The notes under the pieces: model-generated
Databases searched by the model: none
What the model was told of the DNA's origin: nothing
Seen by the model: the letters and a program-made list of their open reading frames with translations, nothing else
Made by a program: the position numbers and the translations under genes
Shown: piece after piece, positions 42,864 to 52,659 of the stretch
Numbering within the stretch: the stretch's first letter is position 1
Layout: each line of letters opens with the position of its first letter
Source: Paenibacillus thiaminolyticus
Lineage (GTDB): Bacteria > Bacillota > Bacilli > Paenibacillales > Paenibacillaceae
Assembly: GCF_007066085.1 (NCBI RefSeq)
Contig: NZ_CP041405.1
Coordinates: 5,735,501 to 5,799,500, forward strand
Direction: 5' to 3'
Length of the DNA stretch: 64,000 nt

Positions 42864-44779
42864 GCTGGTTGCAGCAATTATATGAGACGTATGAATCGAA
42901 CCTGGATCGGGTCGGGGTTGTCGAGAAGAAGCATAACGGGCAGGAATTCACGCTGCTTCCGATTTCTCATACGACACAGACGGCACATATTGAAGTTCGG
43001 GTCACGGAAGACGGGGAATTCCATTCAGCCATCGTCGTTGACAAGAGCGATGCCAGTACTTTGATTCCGTGCACAGAGGACTCCTCGAGCCGTTCGGGGA
43101 CTGCCGTATTTCCTTATCCGCTGCATGATAAGTTAAGCTATGTGGCTGGAGACTACATTGACTATGGCGGACAAGCCAAGAAAGCGGATCAGTTCAAAGC
43201 CTATATCGAAAAGCTGGAAGAATGGGCTTTGTCGCCATTTCGCCATGCTCATGTCGCCAGTATTTTTAAGTACCTGAATAAAAAAAGGCTCGTTCGCGAT
43301 CTGGTTGAAAAAGAGAACCTGTTGTCCCTGGATGGCAACGGTTGTCTGCTTGGCAAATGGGATAAAAAATACGGTGACGAGAAACCCCCGTTGTTTGGCG
43401 TGCTCAATGGCGAACAAGAAAGCGCATTCATTCGTTTTACGGTCTACTCCCCGGTTCGGCCGCTTAAGGAAGTGTGGAAAGATCCGGAGGTCTATGATTC
43501 GTTCATCCGCTACTATAACAGCAAGCTGGGCAACACCAAGCTGTGTTATGTGACGGGGCAATTGGTGCCAGGTACGGACAAGCATGCGAACAAAATACGA
43601 AATCCGGCAGACAAAGCGAAGTTGATCTCGGCCAGCGATACAAGCGGCTTTACGTTCCGGGGCCGGTTCAGCAGCAGCCAGGAAGCGGCGGGCATTAGCT
43701 ATGAGGTATCGCAAAAAGCCCATAATGCGCTGAAATGGCTTATTCACCGCCAAGGGAAAATCATTGATGGGCGCGTATTTCTCGTATGGTCGAACGATGC
43801 GGTTGACGTGCCGGCTCCCGGAGAGGATACCTTTGCCCTATTTCCGGAACAGAGCGCGGCGCATAAAAGGGAGTCTTTTACGAACGAAGGGCTGGCGCGG
43901 GACATTGGCAGTGCTTTGGCTGGATATGGAACGGAACAGAAGGTGTCGCTTCCGAATCCCGCTGTAAATCTGCTTATCCTTGATTCTGCCACGACCGGGC
44001 GCATGGCGGTGCTCTATTATCGCAATCTGGACAAGAAGCATTATTTTGAGAAGCTGGTGGAATGGCATTCCAGTTGTGTATGGCTGCACCGTTATCGCAA
44101 AGATGAGAATGGTGATTATGTTCAATTTTTCGGCACACCGGCGACGAAAGATATTGCTTATGCCGCTTACGGAACATCAGCCAGCGACAAGCTCATAAAA
44201 GGGCTGATGGAACGCATGCTGCCGTGCATGGTAGACGGCGTCAAAATTCCGGCGGATATTGTGAATAGCGTTGTTCGCCGCGCGTCCAATCCGGTGGCGA
44301 TGGAGAAGTGGGAATGGGAGAAGACGCTGAGCATTGCTTGCGCGTTAGTCAATAAAGTTTATGAGAAGGAGGGGTTCCAGGTGGCACTGGACAAGGAGAA
44401 TACGGACCGAAGCTATTTGTTTGGGAGATTGCTGGCGGTGGCTGATATTTTGGAACGGCGTGCGCTAGGTTCGGAAGAGACGCGCGCAACGAATGCCATT
44501 CGCTATATGAACTCGTTTGCGCAGCATCCGGAGCGGACGTGGAGGGTGATTCAAGCGGGCTTGCAGCCGTATCAGGCGCGATTGGGCGCGAAAGGCACGG
44601 ATCTGACGAAATTGATGGATGAGATTCTATCAAAATTCAAATATGAAGACTTTAATGACAAGCCATTATCCGGAAAGTACTTGCTGGGACTCTCCAGCCA
44701 AAGACATGACTTTTTCCAAGGGAAGAAGAAGGAAGAAAATAAAACCAAACAATCCACCGAAGGAGAGAATCAATCATGA
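42860..44779 (+). CDS. cas8c: Cas8c (Csd1), large subunit of type I-C Cascade
   Basis: 639 residues. N-terminus [20 protein letters not shown] and the stretch [17 protein letters not shown] are typical of Csd1. The family reads the PAM and holds target DNA; in I-C an internal start in cas8c also yields the small subunit Cas11c. The C-terminal third, which would contain that product, is intact here and includes Met codons with upstream purine-rich stretches (for example near 44211), but I cannot pick the site with confidence. Overlaps both neighbours by ATGA. Confidence 0.95.
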   Translation: MSWLQQLYETYESNLDRVGVVEKKHNGQEFTLLPISHTTQTAHIEVRVTEDGEFHSAIVVDKSDASTLIPCTEDSSSRSGTAVFPYPLHDKLSYVAGDYIDYGGQAKKADQFKAYIEKLEEWALSPFRHAHVASIFKYLNKKRLVRDLVEKENLLSLDGNGCLLGKWDKKYGDEKPPLFGVLNGEQESAFIRFTVYSPVRPLKEVWKDPEVYDSFIRYYNSKLGNTKLCYVTGQLVPGTDKHANKIRNPADKAKLISASDTSGFTFRGRFSSSQEAAGISYEVSQKAHNALKWLIHRQGKIIDGRVFLVWSNDAVDVPAPGEDTFALFPEQSAAHKRESFTNEGLARDIGSALAGYGTEQKVSLPNPAVNLLILDSATTGRMAVLYYRNLDKKHYFEKLVEWHSSCVWLHRYRKDENGDYVQFFGTPATKDIAYAAYGTSASDKLIKGLMERMLPCMVDGVKIPADIVNSVVRRASNPVAMEKWEWEKTLSIACALVNKVYEKEGFQVALDKENTDRSYLFGRLLAVADILERRALGSEETRATNAIRYMNSFAQHPERTWRVIQAGLQPYQARLGAKGTDLTKLMDEILSKFKYEDFNDKPLSGKYLLGLSSQRHDFFQGKKKEENKTKQSTEGENQS

Positions 44780-45639
44780 CAATCCTCGATCATAAAATTG
44801 ATTTTGCTGTTGTATTTTCTGTGACCAAAGCCAATCCGAACGGTGATCCGTTGAATGGCAACCGGCCGCGTCAAAACTATGACGGTCATGGTGAAGTGTC
44901 GGATGTGGCGCTGAAACGGAAAATTCGAAACCGGCTGCAAGATCTCGGCGAGCCTATTTTTGTCCAGTCCAATGATAGAAATGATGATCAGCTAAAAAGT
45001 TTGCGCGAGCGGGCGGAAGCAAACGAGGCACTGGCAAAAATATTAAAACAAAAAGACGGTTCCGGCGAAGAGTTCGCGAAAATCGCTTGCGAACAGTGGA
45101 TCGATGTCCGTAGCTTCGGACAGGTATTTGCCTTCAAGGGCAGTGGAGATAAAGGGGTGTCTGTTGGCGTGCGCGGTCCGGTATCGATACATACGGCAAC
45201 GAGCGTCGATCCGATTGATATTACGAGTATGCAGATTACGAAGAGCGTCAATTCGGAGCCGAGCGAGAAAAGAGGATCGGACACAATGGGCATGAAGCAC
45301 CGCGTAGATTTCGGCGTTTATGTCTTCTATGGCAGTATCAATACGCAGTTAGCGGAGAAGACGGGCTTCACTGTGGAGGATGCGGAGAAAATCAAGCAGG
45401 CGCTCGTTACGCTGTTCGAAAACGACGCGTCTTCCGCCAGACCGGAAGGAAGCATGGAAGTGCACAAGGTATATTGGTGGGAGCATAGCTCCAAGTTGGG
45501 TCAATATTCATCCGCCAAGGTGCACCGCTCCTTGCATGTCAGCAAAAATAAGGAAGAACCAAAATCGTTCGAAGAAGACTATGACGTTACACTGAACGAA
45601 CTGGAAGGTCTGAAGGTTGAGATCATCGATGGGCTATAA
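44776..45639 (+). CDS. cas7: Cas7 (Csd2), type I-C Cascade backbone
   Basis: 287 residues. FAVVFSVTKANPNGDPLNGNRPRQNYDGHGEVSDVALKRKIRN (quoted in part: TKANPNGDPLNGN, DVALKRKIRN) is the Csd2 opening; SIHTATSVDPIDI and GMKHRVDFGVYVFYGSIN follow. Several copies coat the spacer part of the crRNA. ATGA overlap with cas8c and an 11-base overlap with cas4. Confidence 0.96.
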   Translation: MTILDHKIDFAVVFSVTKANPNGDPLNGNRPRQNYDGHGEVSDVALKRKIRNRLQDLGEPIFVQSNDRNDDQLKSLRERAEANEALAKILKQKDGSGEEFAKIACEQWIDVRSFGQVFAFKGSGDKGVSVGVRGPVSIHTATSVDPIDITSMQITKSVNSEPSEKRGSDTMGMKHRVDFGVYVFYGSINTQLAEKTGFTVEDAEKIKQALVTLFENDASSARPEGSMEVHKVYWWEHSSKLGQYSSAKVHRSLHVSKNKEEPKSFEEDYDVTLNELEGLKVEIIDGL

Positions 45640-46300
45640 TGATGAGGATAGTTATTTAATGCTATCGGGCATCCAGCATTTTCAATTTTGCAAGCGACAA
45701 TGGGCATTGATTCATATTGAACAGCAGTGGGAAGAGAATGTGAAGACGATTGAAGGGCAGCATCTTCATCGTAATGCGGATCAACCGTTCACAAGAGAAA
45801 AGCGCGGCGACAGACTTGTCGTCCGCGCTATGTCTGTGAAGTCGCATGAATTGAAGCTGACAGGCGTCTGTGATGTGGTAGAGTTCGTGCAGGATAGCCG
45901 CGGAGTGCCGATTAACGGAGCTGAGGGCAAGTACATGGCTTATCCGGTGGAGTATAAACGCGGCAAGCCGAAGACCGATGAATCGGATGTGCTGCAACTA
46001 GCGGCCCAGGCGGTCTGTCTGGAAGAAATGTTGTTGTGCGATGTGCAGACCGGATATATTTTCTATCAAGAATTGAAGCGCCGTATCGAGGTGCCGCTTA
46101 CAGATGAGGTGAAACGAAGGGTCAGAGCGGTTGCGGCGGAGATGCAAAAGTATTTTAAGCGCAACCATACGCCGAAAGTAAAAACCGGGCCCTTTTGCAA
46201 AAACTGCTCGCTGCAATCTATCTGCCTGCCGGCCTTGATGAACAAACGGACGGTAAAAAGCTATATTGAGGGGAAGATGAAAGATGAAGCGTCTCCTTAA
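45629..46300 (+). CDS. cas4: Cas4, adaptation exonuclease
   Basis: 223 residues. RecB-type nuclease core with YPVEYKRGKPK as the Glu-x-Lys motif, and four Cys for an iron-sulfur cluster: Cys21 (FQFCKRQW) and Cys190, Cys193, Cys199 (CKNCSLQSIC). Cas4 trims prespacers and checks the PAM so that spacers enter in the right orientation. The ATG at 45629 lies inside the end of cas7; a TTG 12 bases earlier is an alternative. Overlaps cas1 by 17 bases. Confidence 0.94.
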   Translation: MGYNDEDSYLMLSGIQHFQFCKRQWALIHIEQQWEENVKTIEGQHLHRNADQPFTREKRGDRLVVRAMSVKSHELKLTGVCDVVEFVQDSRGVPINGAEGKYMAYPVEYKRGKPKTDESDVLQLAAQAVCLEEMLLCDVQTGYIFYQELKRRIEVPLTDEVKRRVRAVAAEMQKYFKRNHTPKVKTGPFCKNCSLQSICLPALMNKRTVKSYIEGKMKDEASP

Positions 46301-47315
46301 CACGTTATATGTAAACCAGCCGGACGTTTATATGGCATTGGACGGGGACAATATTGTACTGCTTAAGGGAGAAGAAAAGCTGGGCCGTCTTCCGTTGCAT
46401 AATCTGGAGGCTATCGTCGCTTTCGGTTATACAGGAGCAAGTCCTGCGTTGATGGGGTATTGTGCGGATCGGAATATCGCGATCACCTTTATGACGATGA
46501 CCGGCAGATTTCTGGCCAGGGTCATTGGACAGAGCAAAGGCAATGTAGTGCTGCGGAAGAAGCAATACATTGTGTCTGAGGATGAAAGCTTGTCCGCGCA
46601 AATTGCACGCAATTTTATTGTCGGCAAAATTTATAACCATAAGTGGATGATTGAGCGGATGACGCGAGACTACCCGCTGCGGATCAATGTCGATCAGTTC
46701 AAGGAGCTTTCCGCGCAGTTATCGTCCCTTATGCTGGAAGTACGGGCTTGTGAAGATCTGGAACGTCTGCGAGGTTTAGAAGGACAAGCTGCAGTCAGTT
46801 ACAATAAGGCTTTTGGCCAAATGATTCTGCAACAGACAGACGATTTTTACTTTCATTCCCGTTCACGCAGGCCCCCCTTGGACAATGTAAATGCGATGTT
46901 GTCGCTTGCGTACACATTGCTGGCGAATGATATGGCCTCCGCATTGGAAGCGGTCGGACTGGATGCTTACGTCGGATTTTTGCATCGCGATCGTCCGGGG
47001 CGAGCATCACTTGCTCTGGACGTGATGGAAGAGCTGCGGGGAATCTATGCGGACAGATTTGTTCTCACCTTGATTAATAAAAAGATTGTGAACAAAGATG
47101 ATTTTTACAAGAAGGAAAACGGCGCCATCTTGATGACAGATGAGGCGAGAAAAAGATTTTTACACGCATGGCAAGATAGGAAACAAGAAAAGATTATGCA
47201 TCCCTATCTGGGAGAGAAAATCAGTTGGGGGCTTGTCCCGCACGCCCAGGCCCTGTTGCTAGCTCGTCATTTACGTGATGATCTAGATGAATACCCTCCA
47301 TTTCTCTGGAAGTAG
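46284..47315 (+). CDS. cas1: Cas1 integrase, type I-C
   Basis: 343 residues. Metal site: Glu166 (LEGQAAVSYN), His234 (GFLHRDRPGRASLALD) and Asp246/Glu249 (LDVMEELR). N-terminal beta domain starts LLNTLYVNQPDVYMALDGDN. With Cas2 it joins new spacers at the leader end. No disruption, so adaptation should be functional. Followed by cas2 after 9 bases. Confidence 0.97.
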   Translation: MKRLLNTLYVNQPDVYMALDGDNIVLLKGEEKLGRLPLHNLEAIVAFGYTGASPALMGYCADRNIAITFMTMTGRFLARVIGQSKGNVVLRKKQYIVSEDESLSAQIARNFIVGKIYNHKWMIERMTRDYPLRINVDQFKELSAQLSSLMLEVRACEDLERLRGLEGQAAVSYNKAFGQMILQQTDDFYFHSRSRRPPLDNVNAMLSLAYTLLANDMASALEAVGLDAYVGFLHRDRPGRASLALDVMEELRGIYADRFVLTLINKKIVNKDDFYKKENGAILMTDEARKRFLHAWQDRKQEKIMHPYLGEKISWGLVPHAQALLLARHLRDDLDEYPPFLWK

Positions 47316-47324
47316 GTGGTATAA

Positions 47325-47615
47325 TTGTTGGTACTAATCACTTATGATGTCAGCACGACCAGCATTGCCGGGCAGCGCAGGTTACGTAAAGTCGCAAAGT
47401 TATGCCAAAATTATGGTCAGAGAGTGCAAAACTCTGTTTTTGAATGCAATGTAGACGCAGCTCAATTCGCCAGCTTGAAGATCCAACTTATCGATATGAT
47501 TGATGAAAAGGAAGACAGCCTGCGATTTTATCAATTAGGAAATAACTACAAAAGCAAGTTGGAGCATGTCGGCGTGAAGGCATCGATCGATATGGAAGGG
47601 ACGCTAATCTTTTAG
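47325..47615 (+). CDS. cas2: Cas2
   Basis: 96 residues, full length. LVLITYDVST is the Cas2 ferredoxin-like opening with the metal-binding Asp; RRLRKVAKLCQNYGQRVQNSVFEC follows in the expected place. Start is TTG at 47325, with AGGTGG 5 bases upstream and a second TTG directly after. Its stop codon TAG is the first point of homology with the leader of array 2: the leader begins on the G of the stop. Confidence 0.95.
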   Translation: MLVLITYDVSTTSIAGQRRLRKVAKLCQNYGQRVQNSVFECNVDAAQFASLKIQLIDMIDEKEDSLRFYQLGNNYKSKLEHVGVKASIDMEGTLIF

Positions 47616-47803
47616 TGCGAATGTGTAGTGCACATGAAATCCCTGGGGGATTCGCACCATGTTTTTTCTGTATTATGGGTAATAACCATTTTGTGGTTCG
47701 TTGCGGGAGTGAAAAATGACCTAGTTTATATTGATTCTAGAGCTAATTTGATTAATTGAATCATAGTAAGAACGAAAAATGATTGTAACAATCATTTTTC
47801 GCT
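47615..47803 (+). promoter_or_regulatory. CRISPR leader of array 2
   Basis: 189 bases from the cas2 stop to repeat 1, roughly four-fifths identical by eye to the leader of array 1. Same elements: GTGCGAAT (47615-47622) with ATTCGCAC (47650-47657), and CGAAAAATGATTG (47773-47785) with its complement (47789-47801) around TAA, ending two bases before the first repeat. Confidence 0.85.
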
Positions 47804-50141
47804 GTCGCATCCTACGCGGATGCGTGGATTGAAATATAAATGGCGCGGACAACTTCCTCTTTGTCGTACGTCGCATCCTACGCGGATGCGTGGATTGAAA
47901 TTTCGGTCGTCAGGCCCTCCATCGGGTTGTTTACGTCGCATCCTACGCGGATGCGTGGATTGAAATACGTTAAGCCCTCCTTATTAAGAATATTTGGCTT
48001 GTCGCATCCTACGCGGATGCGTGGATTGAAATACGTCCATGCTGCCGCTGTGCTGGATGTCTTGCTGTCGCATCCTACGCGGATGCGTGGATTGAAATAA
48101 CGCTGGAGTACGCACGCCAACTGGTCAAAGAAAAGTCGCATCCTACGCGGATGCGTGGATTGAAATATTATTCGGAATTACATCCCGAGCCACTAACTGA
48201 GTCGCATCCTACGCGGATGCGTGGATTGAAATTCGTGGTTAAGACCACACGAAAAAAAGAAGGGGACAGTCGCATCCTACGCGGATGCGTGGATTGAAAT
48301 CTCTGGCGTCATTTGCCGCTCTACAACCTTGCGTCGCATCCTACGCGGATGCGTGGATTGAAATCGTCGATGCTCTTTGTGTCGCTGGGCATTGTGTAGT
48401 CGCATCCTACGCGGATGCGTGGATTGAAATTTCCGGCAGGCGATCCGCCTGATGCAAAAATTAGTCGCATCCTACGCGGATGCGTGGATTGAAATATCTA
48501 CGCGATGACACCCATTTCATTTCTATTCCGTCGCATCCTACGCGGATGCGTGGATTGAAATGCTACGCCACACCCACGCCGTCATGTTGCTAGGTCGCAT
48601 CCTACGCGGATGCGTGGATTGAAATAGAATTTGCCACAGAACAAAATCGAAGACCTGGCACGTCGCATCCTACGCGGATGCGTGGATTGAAATATTTAAA
48701 AGTGGGTGAGGGAAGACAACTAGCTGGAGTCGCATCCTACGCGGATGCGTGGATTGAAATGTTGATAACGCTGAATCTATTATCAAGTATCAGGTCGCAT
48801 CCTACGCGGATGCGTGGATTGAAATTTAACATGGCCGAAAGGGCCGGTACCTCAATTAGTCGCATCCTACGCGGATGCGTGGATTGAAATACAGTTAACA
48901 CAAAAGCTCAAAGGCGGGAATCATGTCGCATCCTACGCGGATGCGTGGATTGAAATCAGCAAGTGTAGGCATTTACGTCATCCTTCACGAGTCGCATCCT
49001 ACGCGGATGCGTGGATTGAAATTCGCGGTATATGCGGATTAGATAATCGATCGCGGTCGCATCCTACGCGGATGCGTGGATTGAAATTGGTACTTTGATG
49101 CGCTGATCACATACATGACATTGTCGCATCCTACGCGGATGCGTGGATTGAAATACCATATTCTAACGATTGATACCGCAAGATACCGTCGCATCCTACG
49201 CGGATGCGTGGATTGAAATTCTTTTGGTTTCGCCATTCCAACCACCTCGACTTTGTCGCATCCTACGCGGATGCGTGGATTGAAATACTTGCTGTTCATC
49301 TTGATGATCGCAAAATCGCGTCGCATCCTACGCGGATGCGTGGATTGAAATTTGCAATCTGAAAACATACAGTGTTGGCTTACCCCGTCGCATCCTACGC
49401 GGATGCGTGGATTGAAATATTTATATGATGCTTGTTAGAATTATTGCGGACAGGTCGCATCCTACGCGGATGCGTGGATTGAAATTTTATTAATTGAATC
49501 ATTAATGGCAGAGGGTATTGTCGCATCCTACGCGGATGCGTGGATTGAAATAGAATCGGATGAGCAGCTTAGAGTGCTTCCAACGTCGCATCCTACGCGG
49601 ATGCGTGGATTGAAATCCCATGCGTGGGGCGTACATCTTCGACCACTATGTCGCATCCTACGCGGATGCGTGGATTGAAATAGTCCCCTGGATGGACTTT
49701 ATGTAAGGGGTTTTTGTCGCATCCTACGCGGATGCGTGGATTGAAATTTGACACAACGGTTCCCGCTACTGACACCTCTAAGTCGCATCCTACGCGGATG
49801 CGTGGATTGAAATTCGATGCTGCTGCTTACAATCCCACGCAAGGCCTGTCGCATCCTACGCGGATGCGTGGATTGAAATAATGCGGCGCAAAATATCAGC
49901 CATCATCATCAACGTCGCATCCTACGCGGATGCGTGGATTGAAATGCTAGATGCTCGTATTGATGATCAGGCAGCTTGGTCGCATCCTACGCGGATGCGT
50001 GGATTGAAATTTCCGGCAGCCGTACGATAAGCGCAGGATGATTGTCGCATCCTACGCGGATGCGTGGATTGAAATGAAATGCTCCGGCCAGACCTTGAGT
50101 TGATGTTCGGTCGCATCCTACGCGGATGCATACCGTAATAA
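47804..50141 (+). CRISPR. CRISPR array 2, same I-C repeat, 36 repeats / 35 spacers
   Basis: Same 32-base repeat and orientation as array 1. Repeats 1-35 (47804 to 50075) look identical; repeat 36 at 50110 keeps about 20 bases (to GCGGATGC) and then diverges. Spacers are 32-36 bases and none looks shared with array 1 by eye. Uniform repeats suggest a younger or more active array than array 1. Spacer 12 (48562-48593) encodes LRHTHAVMLL, the active-site box of tyrosine recombinases. Counts made by eye. Confidence 0.97.
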
Positions 50142-50290
50142 AAGCCCGCTTGCGAGAAAATTAACTCACAAAGTCAGCGGAGCCGCATCCCCCTATTACT
50201 GCGCCTCTGCCGCAGATTTTCCCTCTATCCTCATGCCTAACGATCACCTCCCACCTCCCTCCACCCAAAAATACAACGACAGCTTTCTCC

Positions 50291-50325
50291 GTACATGCAC
50301 TTCTGGGCCATTGCCTACATACAAT
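50291..50325 (+). promoter_or_regulatory. Candidate mother-cell (SigE/SigK) promoter of sigK
   Basis: CATACAAT at 50318-50325 matches the SigE-type -10 box, with a weak -35 around 50293-50300 (the AC of ATGCAC fits SigK spacing). It lies about 95 bases before sigK. The 280 bases after array 2 hold no other feature I can support. Confidence 0.5.
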
Positions 50326-50419
50326 GTATCACTGCGCCGGGATTCGGCTTGCTGCGAGGAGATACCGCTAGGCGCAAGACGCAGAATAGAACGTTGTCAG
50401 ACTCCTGGAGGTGGCTAGC

Positions 50420-51127
50420 ATGACGGGTTTATTTGCTGCAATCGCCGTGTTCATCAAGCAATTGACGCTACTTGTATCCTACGTCAAGAACAATGCGTTT
50501 CCGCAACCGTTGGCGGAAGAGGATGAGATGAAGCATTTGCAGCGGATGGCGGAAGGCAATGCACAGTCGCGGAATACGCTCATTGAGCACAATCTCCGCC
50601 TGGTTGCGCACATCGTGAAGAAATTCGACAACACGGGAGAAGACTTGGAGGATTTGATTTCCATCGGCACGATCGGGCTCATCAAAGCGATTGAGAGCTT
50701 CCAGCCAAACAAGGGAACGAAGCTGGCGACCTTCGCCGCACGCTGCATCGAGAACGAAATCTTGATGCATCTGCGCTCCTTGAAAAAGACGCGCAAAGAT
50801 GTCTCGCTTCACGATCCAATCGGAACGGACAAGGAAGGCAATGAGATTACGTTGATCGATATTCTGGGCACGGACGGCGATGAAGTGGTCGATAAAGTGC
50901 AGCTCAAGATTGAGAAAAGCAAAATTTACCGGAATCTGGACATTCTCGATGAGCGGGAGCAGGAAGTGATTCGCGGCCGCTTCGGGCTGGATGGGGGCGG
51001 AGAGGAACGGACCCAGCGGGAGATCGCCAAGGAGTTGGGCATCTCGCGCAGCTACGTTTCCCGGATAGAGAAGCGGGCATTAATGAAGCTCTATCATGAA
51101 TTCTACAAAAATAAAGGTCACATGTAG
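50420..51127 (+). CDS. sigK: RNA polymerase sigma-K factor precursor, mother-cell late sporulation
   Basis: 235 residues, uninterrupted. A hydrophobic pro-sequence of about 20 residues ([20 protein letters not shown]) precedes [11 protein letters not shown], the usual cleavage junction. Regions 2 and 4 follow: [32 protein letters not shown], and the C-terminal [31 protein letters not shown]. In Bacillus subtilis the gene is split by the skin element; here it is continuous, so no excision step is needed. The ATG at 50420 follows GGAGGTGG by about 6 bases. Active form directs coat and late mother-cell genes. Confidence 0.97.
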   Translation: MTGLFAAIAVFIKQLTLLVSYVKNNAFPQPLAEEDEMKHLQRMAEGNAQSRNTLIEHNLRLVAHIVKKFDNTGEDLEDLISIGTIGLIKAIESFQPNKGTKLATFAARCIENEILMHLRSLKKTRKDVSLHDPIGTDKEGNEITLIDILGTDGDEVVDKVQLKIEKSKIYRNLDILDEREQEVIRGRFGLDGGGEERTQREIAKELGISRSYVSRIEKRALMKLYHEFYKNKGHM

Positions 51128-51182
51128 CAGCCGCATCACGAAATGGCCAGCCCGGTCCTGGTCCAGTACGCCCCACCGCTGT

Positions 51183-51218
51183 CCCGTGCAACACGGCCGC
51201 AGAGCCGTGCTGCGCGGG
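51183..51218. terminator. Long hairpin between sigK and the convergent DUF2188 gene
   Basis: CCCGTGCAACACGGC pairs with GCCGTGCTGCGCGGG with a few mismatches. There is no T-run. It probably separates the two convergent genes. Confidence 0.4.
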
Positions 51219-51240
51219 CATTCGCGATCGGCGGGACCCA

Positions 51241-51438
51241 TCACGTCGTGCGGCGGCTCTGAATGGTGCCGTCCTGCCTGTGAATGACAATATCGGCGCC
51301 GTCAGACGCCTTCCGATGCTGAGCGTATTGGACGGCCTCCTGCTTCGTCTGCGCCGTCATGAGCGGATGCTCCCGCCCTTCGGCTGTAACGGCCCAGTCC
51401 TCCCCGGCCGGGACGACATGGAGGATAGTTGTGCTCAT
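51241..51438 (-). CDS. DUF2188-like small protein
   Basis: 65 residues: ILHVVPAGEDWAVTAEGREHPLMTAQTKQEAVQYAQ then DIVIHRQDGTIQSR, quoted in pieces. This matches the DUF2188 pattern (His-Val-Val-Pro, Trp-Ala-Val, a helix with Ala-Gln repeats, and a final Val-Ile-His-Arg-x-Asp-Gly strand). Function unknown. The nearest good ribosome site, AAGGAGGG, is 17 bases before the ATG, which is long, so the exact start is not certain. Confidence 0.75.
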   Translation of the reverse strand: MSTTILHVVPAGEDWAVTAEGREHPLMTAQTKQEAVQYAQHRKASDGADIVIHRQDGTIQSRRTT

Positions 51439-51586
51439 TCCACGGCATTCGGCTTCCCTCCTTGCTGCATAGGGTTGTCCATACTTTACCCGAATGCGCC
51501 TTCCGGCAAACCGGGCACCTGCTCCGACCGGGCGAATTTGCTATAATGAACGAGCCGGAACAACGAGATGGACGAGAGGAAGGAAG

Positions 51587-52249
51587 ATGGCAATGACATC
51601 AGAGGCGAACACAGCAGAAGTACTCAGCAAGGGAACGGACAGCCCGGTGCCCCGTTACATATGCCGCCGCGTGCCGGACGGCAATCCGAATTGGATGGAG
51701 GCGGAGGCGGCCGTTCTGGCCGATGTCGTCACCGGGGAAGCTCCGCGCTATCGCACGCAGGTTCAGGCCTGCTGGTCAGAGCACACCTTATATCTTCGCT
51801 TCGAATGCGAGGATGAGCGGGTTGTGAGCCCCTATACGAAGCGGGATGATCCGCTGTTCGAAGCTGACGTGGTGGAATGCTTCATCCAGCCGGGTGAAGA
51901 CGGAGCCGTCTATTATGAATTCAACATCAGCCCGCATAATATCGTCTTCGACTCGCGAATCGTATGTGAGCCCGGTAAGGAGAAGCTGTTCCAGCCTGAA
52001 TGGGATGCCCGACAGCTGCGGACAGCGGTAACCTATGTCGCCGAGCCGAAGCGGCTCCTTGTCTATGAGGCGGCGATCGCGTTCGACGATCTGGAGCGGG
52101 CGCCCCAGCCCGGGGACTGTTGGCGCATCAACTGGTTCCGGATCGACGAGGGGGAGGACGGAATACGGACCTTCGATGCCTGGTCGCCGACGGGAGCGGT
52201 CAATTTCCATGTGCCGGAACGGTTCGGACGGTTCATGTTCGAAGCATAG
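51587..52249 (+). CDS. Carbohydrate-binding CBM9-like domain protein
   Basis: 220 residues making one beta-sandwich domain of the CBM9-like type: WMEAEAAVLADVVTGE, VQACWSEHTLYLRFECEDERV, DDPLFEADVVECFIQPG, YYEFNISPHNIVFDSRI, and the end AFDAWSPTGAVNFHVPERFGRFMF. No signal peptide, so it is probably cytoplasmic despite the sugar-binding fold; such stand-alone copies are common in Bacillales and their ligand is unknown. The ATG at 51587 follows GAGAGG by 7 bases. Confidence 0.8.
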   Translation: MAMTSEANTAEVLSKGTDSPVPRYICRRVPDGNPNWMEAEAAVLADVVTGEAPRYRTQVQACWSEHTLYLRFECEDERVVSPYTKRDDPLFEADVVECFIQPGEDGAVYYEFNISPHNIVFDSRIVCEPGKEKLFQPEWDARQLRTAVTYVAEPKRLLVYEAAIAFDDLERAPQPGDCWRINWFRIDEGEDGIRTFDAWSPTGAVNFHVPERFGRFMFEA

Positions 52250-52281
52250 ATAAGCGTCCACGATAAGCTATTCCAATGAAG

Positions 52282-52327
52282 AAGGCTTCTCGCAAGCGGC
52301 TGGTACCAGCCGAAGCGGGAAGCCTTT
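52282..52327 (+). terminator. Hairpin after the CBM9-like gene
   Basis: AAGGCTTC-t-CGC pairs with GCG-g-GAAGCCTT, with the perfect palindrome CGGCTGGTACCAGCCG at the tip. Followed by TTGTC only, so termination strength is uncertain. Confidence 0.5.
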
Positions 52328-52469
52328 GTCATGAAGCAGGCGCCGCACGCGCGAAGCAGCAGGAGACTGCTGCTCTTCCTTCATAAATCGTGTCATTATG
52401 ATGTGTGCCCGAATCAGGCCCAACTGCATACGTTAGAAGCAAAGGATAACCGGAAAGGATGATGAGCTT

Positions 52470-52562
52470 ATGGTAAGGAAGCTGCGAGCATGGGATATCA
52501 TCTTGGTGTTGTTCGTGCTTTTGGTCATCGTGTGCCTTCTGCTGTTCGGACTAGGGCTGTAA
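52470..52562 (+). CDS. 30-residue single-pass membrane peptide
   Basis: MVRKLRAWD is basic, and the remaining 21 residues are almost all Leu, Val, Ile and Phe, a single membrane helix ending GLGL. GGAAAGG lies upstream of the ATG. It stands 97 bases before spoVAC. Many spore formers have unannotated hydrophobic micropeptides near sporulation genes; this one I do not recognise, and a role in spores is only suggested by position. Confidence 0.5.
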   Translation: MVRKLRAWDIILVLFVLLVIVCLLLFGLGL

Positions 52563-52659
52563 CTTGGCTCTACCCTAAAAACAGGACATATTTTTTTCAC
52601 AAATGGCAAATACTGAACGCATATAACTGAAAATCAGACTGGATGCAGGAGGTGAATCA

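Noticed and set aside
34376..50141. Spacers matching sequence elsewhere in the window (self-targeting)
   Set aside because: None seen by eye; an exact search is needed to be sure.
52561..52659. SigG promoter before spoVAC
   Set aside because: A CATATAA stretch at 52620 is close to a SigG -10 box, but no matching -35 is at the right distance.
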